64,000 nucleotides of DNA from an uncultured beta proteobacterium (lineage in GTDB: Bacteria > Pseudomonadota > Gammaproteobacteria > Burkholderiales > Burkholderiaceae_C): contig CAIJPE010000317.1 of assembly GCA_903822435.1 (NCBI GenBank), positions 1 through 64,000 of the forward strand, read 5' to 3'. The notes under the pieces are model-generated. The model saw only the letters and a list, made by a program, of their open reading frames with translations, searched no databases and had not been told where the DNA came from. The position numbers and the translations under genes are program-made. Positions 56,601 through 63,332 of this stretch are shown here, piece by piece; position 1 is the first letter of the stretch; every line of letters begins with the position of its first letter.

Positions 56601-58730
56601 AACGGTCAACTGCGCCTGTGGGCAGGCACCGACGTGCGTCTGGGCAGCACGGGCAACGTCCAGCTCGCCATGTCCGACAGTGCGCCCAGCGACTGGGCGC
56701 CGCCCAGCGCCCCGGTCCCGCGGATCGACAACCGCATCACGGTCTCGCTGGTTCCGAACACCCTGGCAGACCTGGTGCCCTTGACGGGGCTGCATGCCAC
56801 CGACCCCTATCCGGTGCAGATTCACGCCGAGGGTTCGCTGCAGATCACGGGGGCCTCGCTGCAGGCCTCCACGTTGCTGCTGCCCAAGTCGGCCGAGCTA
56901 TCAGCCGGCCTGGACGTGATCGGGTTGAGCCTGCGGGCACAGAACCTCGCCAGCTCCGACTCCACCCGCGTGCAGGCCGGGCGCAACGTTCTGGCGGGCG
57001 TGTACGGCAACGTCGAAGCGGCGGGGCCGGGCCGCCTGGAGGTCTCTGCCGGCGGGGGTGTCGACCTGGGTGCATCGGGTGGCCTCAGCACCACGGGCAA
57101 CCTGCGCAACGCCGGCCTCCCTGCACAGGGCGCAGCAATCCGGGTGACGGCCTCCACCACCGGGACGATGGACGTGGCGTCCTTCAACAGCACCTACCTG
57201 CAGCCTGCCAGCATCGGCGGCAGCCCACGGTACCAGCAGTTCCGGGACGCATTGGTCAGCTACGTAGGCGCGGCGCTGAAGATCTCGGGACTGAGCTTCG
57301 AGCAGGCCTGGGCCTACTTCAAGGGCTTCCCACCCATGGCCCAGGCCGCCCTGGGGCAGCAAGTGCTCGCCGCCGAGTTCGCCGCGATCTATCTGGTGCA
57401 GCCGGCGCCCACGGCCACCGACTTGAGCGCCACGCTCAGCGCGGCCTTCGACCTGCACAAGACCCAGCTGCTGCAAGCCGGCGAACAGGCGCTGGCCGCC
57501 GGAACCACGCTGACGTTGCCGGGCCGCGAGGTCTTGCAGGGCGATGCGTTGCGGACCTACCTGGCCTCCATCCGCAGCCTGAGCTTTGCCGGGCTGGATC
57601 TGGAGACCACCGTGGCCTCGCGCGTGGCCGCGCTGGCCGCCGTGCAAAGTGGCTGGCGCGATGCCGTGGCCGCCAGCCTGGGGGGCACCGCCGCGGGCTT
57701 CGCCATGCGGGCTGCCAGCAACCCGCAAGACAGCGGCGTGCTGGCCTTCAACGCAGCCTTGACGCAGTTCAACGGCCCGACGTTCGACAACTATCGACAG
57801 CAGGTGCTGGCCAGTGAGGCCGCCAGCACGGGCGCCACGGCTTCACAATTCGGTCGGCTCAGCCTGCCCATGCGCCTGGCGCTGTTCGACCAGGGCTTCC
57901 GGGCCGCCGAATTGTCGGGCGCGGGCAGTTTCGTCAACCAGCCCTATTGGTCGGGGGTGACGCCCGTCTTCAGCTACGCCGGCTCGATGGACCTGACGCA
58001 GAGCTCGATCCTCACCGAGCGCGGCGGCAACATCAGCCTGGTGAACGCCGGTGGCCCGATCAACGTAGGCCTGAAGGACACGTCAGGCGGCACCGCCACC
58101 CCCAAGGGCGTGATCGCACTGGGCGGCGGCGACATCTTCGGCTATGCCAAGGGCGACTTCCAGGTCAACACCCAGCGTGTGTTCATCGTGGGCGCCGGCA
58201 ACATGAACCTCTGGTCGTCCAGTGGCGATATCGACTCCGGACGCGGCGCCAACACCGCCGTGGCGGCGCCGCCGCTGACTGCACGACGGTCCGTGGATGG
58301 CATCGCCTTCGAAGTGCCGGCCACCACCACGGGCAGCGGCCTGGGAATCCTTCCCGATGCGAAGGGTCGGCTCGACGGCACCATCGGCTTGTACCCGGCC
58401 CTCGGCGAAATCCTGGCGCTGGACGCCTTCATCCGCGCGCCATCGGTGGTGCTCGGGTCCACCGTCAAGGGTGCGGACAACCTGATCTCGGCCTCTGTCG
58501 GTGGAGCAGCCGCGCCGGTCAGCGCACCTTCGCTGTCGGTGGCTGCACCGCCGCCGTCCAATGACAGCCGCGCCAGGGCCGCGCCGTTGGACGGGCAGAC
58601 CCAGGAAAGCCGCGGCACCAACGCACTCCTGACCGTGGAACTGCTGGGCCTGGGCGCGGCACCCGAGGCGGAGAGCTGCGAGGAGAAACAGCGCGTCAAT
58701 GGAAAGTGTCCGGAGCCAGCGAAGAAGTAG
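47658..58730 (+). CDS. Giant TpsA filamentous haemagglutinin-like adhesin
   Basis: A 3690-residue secreted exoprotein. An extended signal-peptide region (MNKRLHRLVFDRRRGMRLAVAE, signal end AAA-Q about 44) is followed by the TPS secretion domain (about 70-300). This contains VVINWDSFDIGAGYSVHF (122-139) and LNANGVYFGRGARVDTG (about 177-193), the N-x-x-G-I/V box used by TpsB. The body is hundreds of short beta-helix turns (repeated GxDxxL and LxxGAxLDVSGG blocks). The C-terminal 900 residues match the DUF3739-type end (GGGDIFGYAKGDFQVNTQRV, SGDIDSGRGANTAV), and C3674 and C3684 form a possible terminal disulfide loop, as in HMW-type anchored adhesins. It probably mediates attachment or filament formation. 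Confidence 0.93.
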   Translation: MNKRLHRLVFDRRRGMRLAVAETARACCKGMGAAALVVALPAAAQTRPPVVFASSLAAPRYNLPQPYGTLNGAGGSPINSTPRPFVYAPGQGPSIDLARTGAVSFTVNGKNATFNQGAVDRVVINWDSFDIGAGYSVHFTQNTDPTRYVSALNRIWSADPSVILGSLTADREVILLNANGVYFGRGARVDTGKFVATANSIADSVFEKGLRNVTDGSAVFSTAGTDYLPTRLDSAISLEQGAEIRSAAGGDVLLVAPRVSNQGRIETPQGQTVLAAGDKVYLMSSSDPRQRGLIVAVDPVKAGDGITNDPQLGIAENAATGSYKTVNGATVPDATPDNTAGLVTQINEIRATSGTVNLVGLTVRQNGQINATTAVKGANGAIFLQSMTSTVALPGDPTAVGGAATRGVLTEPGSTVRFGSGLGTVQIGAGSLTAVQPDASTATQIDAEVFNPSLIRAEGAAIAVAGGAKIVAPAGKIELFASQSADNNPIFFSGQDGTGLADTSRVVIAPGALISAAGIPDVPVDGARNQGSQRLFRIELADVPVQRTGPLYRSQVVFDQRDAAQVAVANVTGASAAIGRTAAERSTVGGSVSVQTDGALVVGDGATLDVSGGSVLYAATKLQSSVLSQNGRLVSFNKAKPGETVDALLSTTQTTVVPAYTEGADGGSLLLSGRQVALAGQIHGQTTLGDLQRTGLSAAAAPASLTIGQRGGSAYYLDSLVLSPDAAPVIDPGVFQNPLQSTLPGLANELSLSLPMVSVGGFGNLALRAAKLSQPAYGSLDLGNLGNLDIQADTISLNGTFSAAGGSISVVSPNVSATADITGLGDIRLSAASRLDVAGRWANDTAGAQGGASNVPAQADSGNLTLNASHSLLLAPGATLDVSGGAHLAADGTLTKGNAGSLTLATGTSVLNHPTLSLAGAVLRGYDFGKGGTLVLGAPELTIGDSTAPGFGLSADFFSASGFGTIRVDTQGDIRLASGTQLAPTLLNWQFTDDYRSRASDGFTPAVATAQSVDPRLAVRSAVSLALAGQRPLAFGASNLTVERGASIQVEPGGSLSLSGTGNVTVGATGGLPGQASVLSAPGGTITLAITGNRGNGPDRDPTGFDGTQAVWLGADARVSVDGVAQLRPDGAAPALAQFGSGGTTTPLAQRQVGTVLGGGTINLSAARGYVIADAGSAMSLNGASATLNFPGLTAAVPVAKSAGALNVSSPEGFVLDGSVSARAPRDATGRATADGGQLSLSVGVGGVTGDIGTDGTPYPTSPRTVSIGTYEGLMAARGAVLGSDLGLTLGDGTGFVRTSMLQAAGFAAFQFGAGDAIRWDTSLALNAPLSLQFNAPALAAAPGVKVSLTTGYARLGDTTATHQGGTPNTQASADLSPLHDTQLRLTAGTIDVYGNVGLQGFSTVSLDASATPQGEIRFSAVGPAFGFVDTLRRGLNFAGLLSLTAGQAYATSATQYTLRGLAATGPDDSGSQLVLRPSAGGTPANLPLSAFGSLTINATDIDQGGILRQPFGQITLQAERSLTLGDGSITSVSGNGASLLFGQTLNLADWYPSGPPISFSQLPLSKGISLSAATLTTAPTASLSAAGGGLLRAWEFFPGIGGSSDYFQTAGLYAVLPDDSNTQATALAGGLLASGQVRQIEITMPGSGLTPGRYTLMPARLALLAGDLPSGAFLVSRASDQGKTVLRAPILQDDGSVVITGYLTSTGSATVGTPGERFVVEPASTFMAKSDIRLSDVSQLLADRATTLGQSQPALPRDGGLVQIHAAGTQRSLWQAALDLSAHGGQAGLLDVAATQVALVDDLEKTPDGALGISAQVVAQSGAGSVLLGGRRSLDASTSSLASPTWNIDASGTVAVSVDLGTTAVKTEELVLAATDRVSLADGTQISAPGRGTLGARTLGLAGDGVLAAISANPLQVQRSGVTLAGGDLNIGANSRLSGPQVSLDATGSMTLASSARVQAPSVSVAARVLAVGEAEPTDPDHPGGAAATALTGSLLEALRGAPSLSLLGYQRIDFIGNQNWSQRPDPSAIQPDPAAAVVQQSLVLDTPLLRGLNGADGTTARTDITAQDLIVRNTTGYAAVAIGAGQGSLLLQALPPVRYGQTGGITFGPGDLSLGYAQASLRSSGDLVWQGTGSTTAQQDLALSATRLTAATGASQSVSATGVLAIGTEAGGRTLGERVGVGADIRLSANSIVQNGQIDLPGGQISLQAGGTSSDGVAISFGGGSSVSVAGFSVSGPGGFTTDGTAGRIQASAAQGRIEVLGTLDASAARRSDGTQGEGDAGSITLLAAGNGGQLVLSRAGAYGALRGAAGSAVGDQGGKLTVDVDSMSSADALAGASGAGGLTGQFSLRVRHGDVALDQSVAAQTIALAADGGRLSIGANGAPTLDASAPAGGVVQLAAGQDLVLGASTRIDARSTRAGTPGGDVLLSSTNGRVRLAAGTQVDATGGDPGDGRIVLRAPRDDSQGTVAIDPIQTSKLMAGEVDLEAVRVYTQVTRLAAAPDGDPGTLAQSTVRSDNNAFMASQANVLASLGVSSAESGSGRVSLRAGVEVRSDGDLTLADDWVFAGTMVQPNRDRPGGDAGFLTLRAAGSLWVSGTLSDGFTPAGALSSNAHSWSYRLVAGADLQAANPLAVRDLSRGSEETGNLTLDAGKMVRTGAGSIELAAGRDVIFGGGGDPDTPSALAYVAGRRLAGSDALLATLFQGQLATPTFAQQGGRLDVQAARDVVAPEATQLVGNWLWRSGLLSTRPQEAGLYSATSQLAWWTQYATFNQTLGSFGGGNLSVAAGRDILNLQAMAPTAGWADSRTAANATIHTLNGGDVSIAAGRDLLGGQFLLGRGQGRLLAGGAVGAAMQDQQLQLPVLTLLDGQWRVNARNDVQVLGAFDPTAIAASSGQNRAGLSPYFYTWGALAGVRLGSNAGTASLGAGVGEDQIRAYGLDADATNVGTSFQVLPPSLQIMAGAGDVNLDGLGAAVMYPSANGQLRLWAGTDVRLGSTGNVQLAMSDSAPSDWAPPSAPVPRIDNRITVSLVPNTLADLVPLTGLHATDPYPVQIHAEGSLQITGASLQASTLLLPKSAELSAGLDVIGLSLRAQNLASSDSTRVQAGRNVLAGVYGNVEAAGPGRLEVSAGGGVDLGASGGLSTTGNLRNAGLPAQGAAIRVTASTTGTMDVASFNSTYLQPASIGGSPRYQQFRDALVSYVGAALKISGLSFEQAWAYFKGFPPMAQAALGQQVLAAEFAAIYLVQPAPTATDLSATLSAAFDLHKTQLLQAGEQALAAGTTLTLPGREVLQGDALRTYLASIRSLSFAGLDLETTVASRVAALAAVQSGWRDAVAASLGGTAAGFAMRAASNPQDSGVLAFNAALTQFNGPTFDNYRQQVLASEAASTGATASQFGRLSLPMRLALFDQGFRAAELSGAGSFVNQPYWSGVTPVFSYAGSMDLTQSSILTERGGNISLVNAGGPINVGLKDTSGGTATPKGVIALGGGDIFGYAKGDFQVNTQRVFIVGAGNMNLWSSSGDIDSGRGANTAVAAPPLTARRSVDGIAFEVPATTTGSGLGILPDAKGRLDGTIGLYPALGEILALDAFIRAPSVVLGSTVKGADNLISASVGGAAAPVSAPSLSVAAPPPSNDSRARAAPLDGQTQESRGTNALLTVELLGLGAAPEAESCEEKQRVNGKCPEPAKK

Positions 58731-58817
58731 ATCCGGCGTTGTGAACGAACTGAAATATGTGACCACTAGACTGGCCTGCGCCTGCTTCCGATAGCCCTTT
58801 CTGGGCATGCAATTGCC

Positions 58818-60764
58818 ATGGCACCACTCGCGCCCGACTGTAGGTCCACACCCCTGCCCAGGGGTCTGCACCGCTCGACGAATCCGCTTCGCCAGCGGCC
58901 CTCCCAATGGCACGCGGTGCAAGGTGGGCTGGGCGTGGCGCGCGCCGTGGCTGGGCTGGCCCTGGCGATGCTGGCGTGGCTGAGCCCGATGGTGAACGCC
59001 CAGCCGGCACAAGCCGTGCTGCGCCTGCAACCGAGCGAAGCGGCATCCGCTCCGGCCGCCGACCTGCCGCGCAATGTGGCCATGGAGCCCGCTCAAAGCC
59101 CCAAGCCCAGCCCGCCGAAAGAGGCCGCACCCTTGCCGCCGCCGCAGCCGAGCGAGTTCGAACGCCTGGCCACCGAAGCCAATGGCGGCAAGCCGGTATG
59201 GCGGCTGCGGTCGCGCACCCAGCGCGTGGAGGGCGGCCTCGGCCAGCTCGAGGTCCCGGCCCGCGTCCCGCCCCAGTATGTGGTGCAGGTTGGGGACGAG
59301 GTCTCGGTCACGGTGTGGGGCAGCATCGATGCCCAATGGCAGCTCCGCGTGGACCGCGCGGGCCGGCTCACGCTGCCCCGTGTCGGGCCGGTGGCGGTGG
59401 CGGGCGCCAAGGCCGGGGATCTGCCTGAACTCCTGCGCAAGCGCCTGAGCCAGGTCTTCAAGGCCTTCGAGCTGGCGGCGGCCGTGACGGAGGTCAGCCC
59501 GGTGCGGATCCACATCACCGGCTTCGTCCAGCGCCCGGGCGACTTCGTGGTGCCGGGGTTGACCACGATCTCTGCGGCCGTGGCATTGGCCCAGGGCCCG
59601 TCGGCCGGCGGCAGCTTCCGCCGGATCCGCCTGCTGCGCGAAGACGCGACCGTGGTGGTGTTCGACCTGTATGCGCTTCTGGTGGAGGGCTCGCGCCAGA
59701 ACGACCGCGTGCTGCAGCCCGGCGACGTGCTGAACTTCGAGCCAGTGGGGCCCCAGGTGGCCGTCCTGGGCAGTGTCAACAGGCCCGCCGTCTTCGAGTT
59801 CCTGCCCGGCGAGTCGGTGCAGGACGTCCTGCGGCTGGCCGGCGGCTTCTCTTCGGTGGCGGACCGCAGCGCAGTGGTGATCGAACGTCTGAGCGACCGG
59901 AACGCGACCGGCGCCCAGGAACTGAGCCTGCCGCGTGAGGGCTCCGCAGCACTCAGCGACGGCGACGTGATCCGGGTGAAGTCGCAGGTCCTGGCCAGTG
60001 TGTCCTTGCAGATGCGAAACAAGCGCGTGTTGGTCGAGGGCGAGGTTCGCCACCCGGGTGAATACCTGCTGCCGGCCCAGTCCACGCTGCTGGACGCGGT
60101 GGAGGCCGCGGGGGGCGCCACCCCCGCGGCCTTCATCTACGGCACGTCGCTGCGGCGCGAGAGCGTGCTGGTGACGCAGGAAGCCAACTACGACAGGGCA
60201 TTGCGCGAACTCGAGACCGAACTGGCGCGCAGCGCGGCCAGCCGAACCGTGCGCGACAGCACCAGCGCCGACAGCGATGCGTCCGCGCGGCAATTGCTGG
60301 CGCGCTTGCGGGCGCGGCGGCCCGAAGGCCGCGTGGTGCTCGACCTGACGGCGGATTCCACGCAGCTGCCGCCACTGGCGCTGCAGGACGGCGACCAGGT
60401 GCTGCTGCCGCCGGGCAATCCGAGCGTGGGGGTGTTCGGCAGCGTCTTCAACCCGGGCAGCTTCGTGCACGATGCAGGCCGCAAGCTGGGCTCGTACATC
60501 GAAAGGGCCGGAGGCCCTACGGAAGGCGCCGACTACGCGGCCGCCTTCGTGGTGCGCGCCAATGGCAGCGTTCTGAGCGCGCGTCAGAACGGCACCTGGT
60601 ATGCACGCACGCGTTCGTTCGAGAGCGAAGCCGCGCTGCCTGGCGACACCGTCTTCGTGCCCGAGGACCTTTTCCGCGGCAACTTCGTGCAAGGTGCCAA
60701 GGACTGGACGCAGATCCTCTACCAGCTGGGTGTCGGCCTGGCTGCCCTGCGAACGATCCGATGA
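58818..60764 (+). CDS. Polysaccharide export protein, Wza/KpsD-like
   Basis: A 648-residue outer-membrane/periplasmic exporter. A long N-terminus ends in a signal (LALAMLAWLSPMVNAQ). Poly-export domain (about 145-235; YVVQVGDEVSVTVWGSIDAQWQL) and several SLBB-type repeats follow (VRIHITGFVQRPGDF, VAVLGSVNRPAVFEF, VLVEGEVRHPGEYLL, VGVFGSVFNPGSF). No lipobox Cys is seen. It forms the channel for EPS across the envelope. It is 87 nt after the adhesin gene and overlaps the next gene by 4 nt, so it starts an EPS operon. Confidence 0.92.
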   Translation: MAPLAPDCRSTPLPRGLHRSTNPLRQRPSQWHAVQGGLGVARAVAGLALAMLAWLSPMVNAQPAQAVLRLQPSEAASAPAADLPRNVAMEPAQSPKPSPPKEAAPLPPPQPSEFERLATEANGGKPVWRLRSRTQRVEGGLGQLEVPARVPPQYVVQVGDEVSVTVWGSIDAQWQLRVDRAGRLTLPRVGPVAVAGAKAGDLPELLRKRLSQVFKAFELAAAVTEVSPVRIHITGFVQRPGDFVVPGLTTISAAVALAQGPSAGGSFRRIRLLREDATVVVFDLYALLVEGSRQNDRVLQPGDVLNFEPVGPQVAVLGSVNRPAVFEFLPGESVQDVLRLAGGFSSVADRSAVVIERLSDRNATGAQELSLPREGSAALSDGDVIRVKSQVLASVSLQMRNKRVLVEGEVRHPGEYLLPAQSTLLDAVEAAGGATPAAFIYGTSLRRESVLVTQEANYDRALRELETELARSAASRTVRDSTSADSDASARQLLARLRARRPEGRVVLDLTADSTQLPPLALQDGDQVLLPPGNPSVGVFGSVFNPGSFVHDAGRKLGSYIERAGGPTEGADYAAAFVVRANGSVLSARQNGTWYARTRSFESEAALPGDTVFVPEDLFRGNFVQGAKDWTQILYQLGVGLAALRTIR

Positions 60765-61921
60765 GCCCCGATCGAAGCGCAGGGCCGGTGAGCCCCACTT
60801 CCGCCGCCACAAGCGCCGGCTGGCTCGAGGTCGCGCTGCCGTTGTGGCACCGCCGCTGGTGGTTGCTGATCAGCACGATCGCCTGCAGCGCGGCGGCACT
60901 CGGGCTGGCCGTGATGCAGTCGGTCCGCTTCACGGGACAAGCCAGCTTCGTCGTCCAGCCGCTCCTGCGGCCTTCGCAATCCGTGGTGGCCAGCGCCTTG
61001 CCGGCCTTGGCCGGGTTGGTCGGACCCGGTGGCAGCCCGGTGGACTTGTATGTCTCGATCATGCGCAGCCAGCGCATCGCCGACCGCATCATCGACCGCT
61101 TCGAACTGCAGCGCGTGTGGGACTTCCGGTTTCGTGTGCAGGCCCAGACCCGCCTGGCCCAGCGCGTGGGTTTCGGCGTCGGACGGCGCGATGGGGTGGT
61201 CGTGATCACCGTGGAGGACGAGTCGGCCCCGCGGGCCGCTGAAATGGCCAACGCCTACGTGGAAGAGTTGCGAACCACGCTGCGAGGCTTCGCCCTGGAA
61301 GAGGCCCACCAGCGCCGCCAGTTCTATGACTCCCAGCTCAAGCGGGCACGTTCGACGCTGGAGGAGGCCCAGGGCCGGCTTCAGGCCAGCGGATTCGACA
61401 AGGCCGCGCTGCGCGCCGAGCCCCGCGCCACCGCCGAGCGATACGGCCGCATGCAGGCCGAAGTCGCGGCCGCAGAGGTGCGTCTGGCAGCCACGCGCCG
61501 AGTGCGGGCCGAGGCCAGCCCCGAAGTGCAGCAGCAGCTGACCGAACTGGCCGCGCTGCGGGCCCAGCTGGCCGAGGTGGAGGCCCCCAGGGAAGAAGGG
61601 CAAGGCGCCTTCGTGACCCATGTGCGCGAGTTCCGCTACGCCGAAACGCTGGCCGAATCCATCGCCCGGCAAGCCGAGGCCGCGCGGGTCGACGAGGCCG
61701 CTGACTCGGTGCCACTGCAGGTGCTCGACCGCGCCCGCGCACCCGAGTGGCCCAGCAGCCCACGCCCCTTGCAGTGGGTGCTGATCGGAGCCGTGATCGG
61801 GCTGGGCGTGCCAACGCTGTGGATCCTGTTGAACCACCGGCTCGCCCTGGCCAGGATGGATGCTGCCCATCAGGAAAGGGTGGCTCTCATCCGGCTGGCC
61901 CTGGCACGGCGCAAGGTGTGA
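60761..61921 (+). CDS. Wzz/GNVR-type chain length determinant
   Basis: A 386-residue inner-membrane protein. Two helices (about 31-50 WWLLISTIACSAAALGLAV and about 340-362 WVLIGAVIGLGVPTLWILL) flank a large periplasmic region with a coiled coil (YDSQLKRARSTLEEAQGRL and AELA-type heptads). Wzz proteins set polysaccharide chain length and couple to the export channel. There is no tyrosine kinase domain. ATGA overlap with the exporter gene shows coupled translation. Confidence 0.9.
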   Translation: MSPDRSAGPVSPTSAATSAGWLEVALPLWHRRWWLLISTIACSAAALGLAVMQSVRFTGQASFVVQPLLRPSQSVVASALPALAGLVGPGGSPVDLYVSIMRSQRIADRIIDRFELQRVWDFRFRVQAQTRLAQRVGFGVGRRDGVVVITVEDESAPRAAEMANAYVEELRTTLRGFALEEAHQRRQFYDSQLKRARSTLEEAQGRLQASGFDKAALRAEPRATAERYGRMQAEVAAAEVRLAATRRVRAEASPEVQQQLTELAALRAQLAEVEAPREEGQGAFVTHVREFRYAETLAESIARQAEAARVDEAADSVPLQVLDRARAPEWPSSPRPLQWVLIGAVIGLGVPTLWILLNHRLALARMDAAHQERVALIRLALARRKV

Positions 61922-62027
61922 GCGTGGCCGAACCTGAGCCTCAAGTCGGCGTGCTCGAAACGGGCTGCGCCGTGCCAGAGTCCCAGGTGGCGCCCGCGCT
62001 CGGCACCCTGCACGCACAAGGCAGGAC

Positions 62028-63332
62028 ATGTTGATGCACGGGGCCGCAGCCCGGCACGGCGAAGCCGGCGCAACAGGCCACGCCCTGCCCTATGCACTGC
62101 TGGTGCTGCTGATCCTGGCCTTGCAGTTCGGGCCAGCCATCGGGCTGCTGGGCTTTCGCCTGACCGGGGACGAACGATGGGCCTTCAACGGCGGCGTCCG
62201 CGACCTGCTGGTCGCCGCGCTGCTGCTGGCCGCTGCCGCTGGGCAGTTCATCCGGCCAGCCGGATCGCCCGCGCCGTCCGGGCTCCCGGCCTCGGGCCGA
62301 TGGGCCTTGCTGCTGGTCGGGGTGTATGCCGTGTTCGCACTGCTGTCGCCCAGCGAGCTGGTGGTGGTGGGGTTGAACCTGCGGCGGCTGATCCTCGTGC
62401 CGCTGCTGTTCATCGCCGTGCTGATGATTCCGTGGACATCCGACCAGGTCGACCGCCTGTTCGGGCTGATCGTGGTCACGGGGATGTGGGTCGCCGGGCT
62501 GGGCCTCGTGGATCTGCTGGTGCCGGACCGCTTCTGGACCGAGATGGTCGACATCGACGGCTTCAATGCCGCCAACAACCTCGACCGCTTCGGCCAGCTC
62601 GCCTTCGCGGACAGCGGCCGCTTCTTCAGCGGCGACCTGCTGCCCTGGACGGGCCGGCTGGTGCGGCGCTCGGTCTCGACCTACCTCGAGCCGACCACCC
62701 TGGCTGCCGGCATGGCCACCTTGCTGGTGGCCGGACTGGCACGCCGGGCCCGTGGCCACCCGGCCACAGGCATCGTGATGCTGGCTCTGCTGTGCGGCGT
62801 CGCCACGCTGTCCAAGGGCTTCGCGCTGTTCCTCCTGATGCTGCTCGGCTGGCGCTTTCTCGGCATCCCTTCACCCCGGCACGCCGTGCTGCTGGCGCTT
62901 GCTGGCTGCGCTGGCGCTCTGTTGGCCGCACGCTGGCGGCTCGAGGGCGCGCTGGCCCACATCGAAGGCCTGGCCACCGCGCTGCATTACCTGTTCGACG
63001 GCAACTGGCTCGGCGAAGGCATCGGCGCCGCGGGCAACTACACGCTCAGTGGCGCCGACTTCGGCGAAGAGAGCGGCCTGGGCAACGTCATCGGGCAGGT
63101 GGGCGTGGTGGCCGCCCTGTCACTGCTGTGGGTGGCCACGCTGGGGAGTGACGTGCTGCGCGCGGCCCGGGCGCGCGCCGACGCGGGGGGCCCCTGGCTG
63201 GCAGCCTGGCTGCTGTTCTGGATGGGCACCTACCTGTATTCGGCTTCGAGCCTGGGCGTCAGCGGCAATGCCCTGGGATTCCTGTGGCTCGGCCTCTACC
63301 TGCACCCGGCCAGCGGGGTCGGATCGAGATGA
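62028..63332 (+). CDS. O-antigen polymerase/ligase-like membrane protein
   Basis: A 434-residue protein with about 10-12 hydrophobic segments (YALLVLLILALQFGPAIGLL, LILVPLLFIAVLMIP, AAGMATLLVAGLARRA, GFALFLLMLLGWRFL). A large loop around 165-215 holds FNAANNLDRFGQLAF and STYLEPTTLAAGMATLL. This layout is typical of the Wzy/WaaL superfamily, though it lacks a clear motif, so the role as polymerase is by context. A weak AGG site precedes the ATG. The 106-nt gap to the Wzz gene has no gene. Confidence 0.75.
   Translation: MLMHGAAARHGEAGATGHALPYALLVLLILALQFGPAIGLLGFRLTGDERWAFNGGVRDLLVAALLLAAAAGQFIRPAGSPAPSGLPASGRWALLLVGVYAVFALLSPSELVVVGLNLRRLILVPLLFIAVLMIPWTSDQVDRLFGLIVVTGMWVAGLGLVDLLVPDRFWTEMVDIDGFNAANNLDRFGQLAFADSGRFFSGDLLPWTGRLVRRSVSTYLEPTTLAAGMATLLVAGLARRARGHPATGIVMLALLCGVATLSKGFALFLLMLLGWRFLGIPSPRHAVLLALAGCAGALLAARWRLEGALAHIEGLATALHYLFDGNWLGEGIGAAGNYTLSGADFGEESGLGNVIGQVGVVAALSLLWVATLGSDVLRAARARADAGGPWLAAWLLFWMGTYLYSASSLGVSGNALGFLWLGLYLHPASGVGSR

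Noticed and set aside
51915-56825. Very long open frame (about 1636 codons) on the minus strand inside the adhesin gene
   Set aside because: It is antisense to the TpsA gene, whose beta-helix repeats are clear; the translation is low-complexity His/Gln/Gly/Ala-rich sequence, a GC-driven shadow.
58083-60812. Minus-strand open frame of about 909 codons opposite the Wza-like gene
   Set aside because: Crosses the end of the adhesin gene and the exporter gene, which have recognisable domains; no protein motifs seen.
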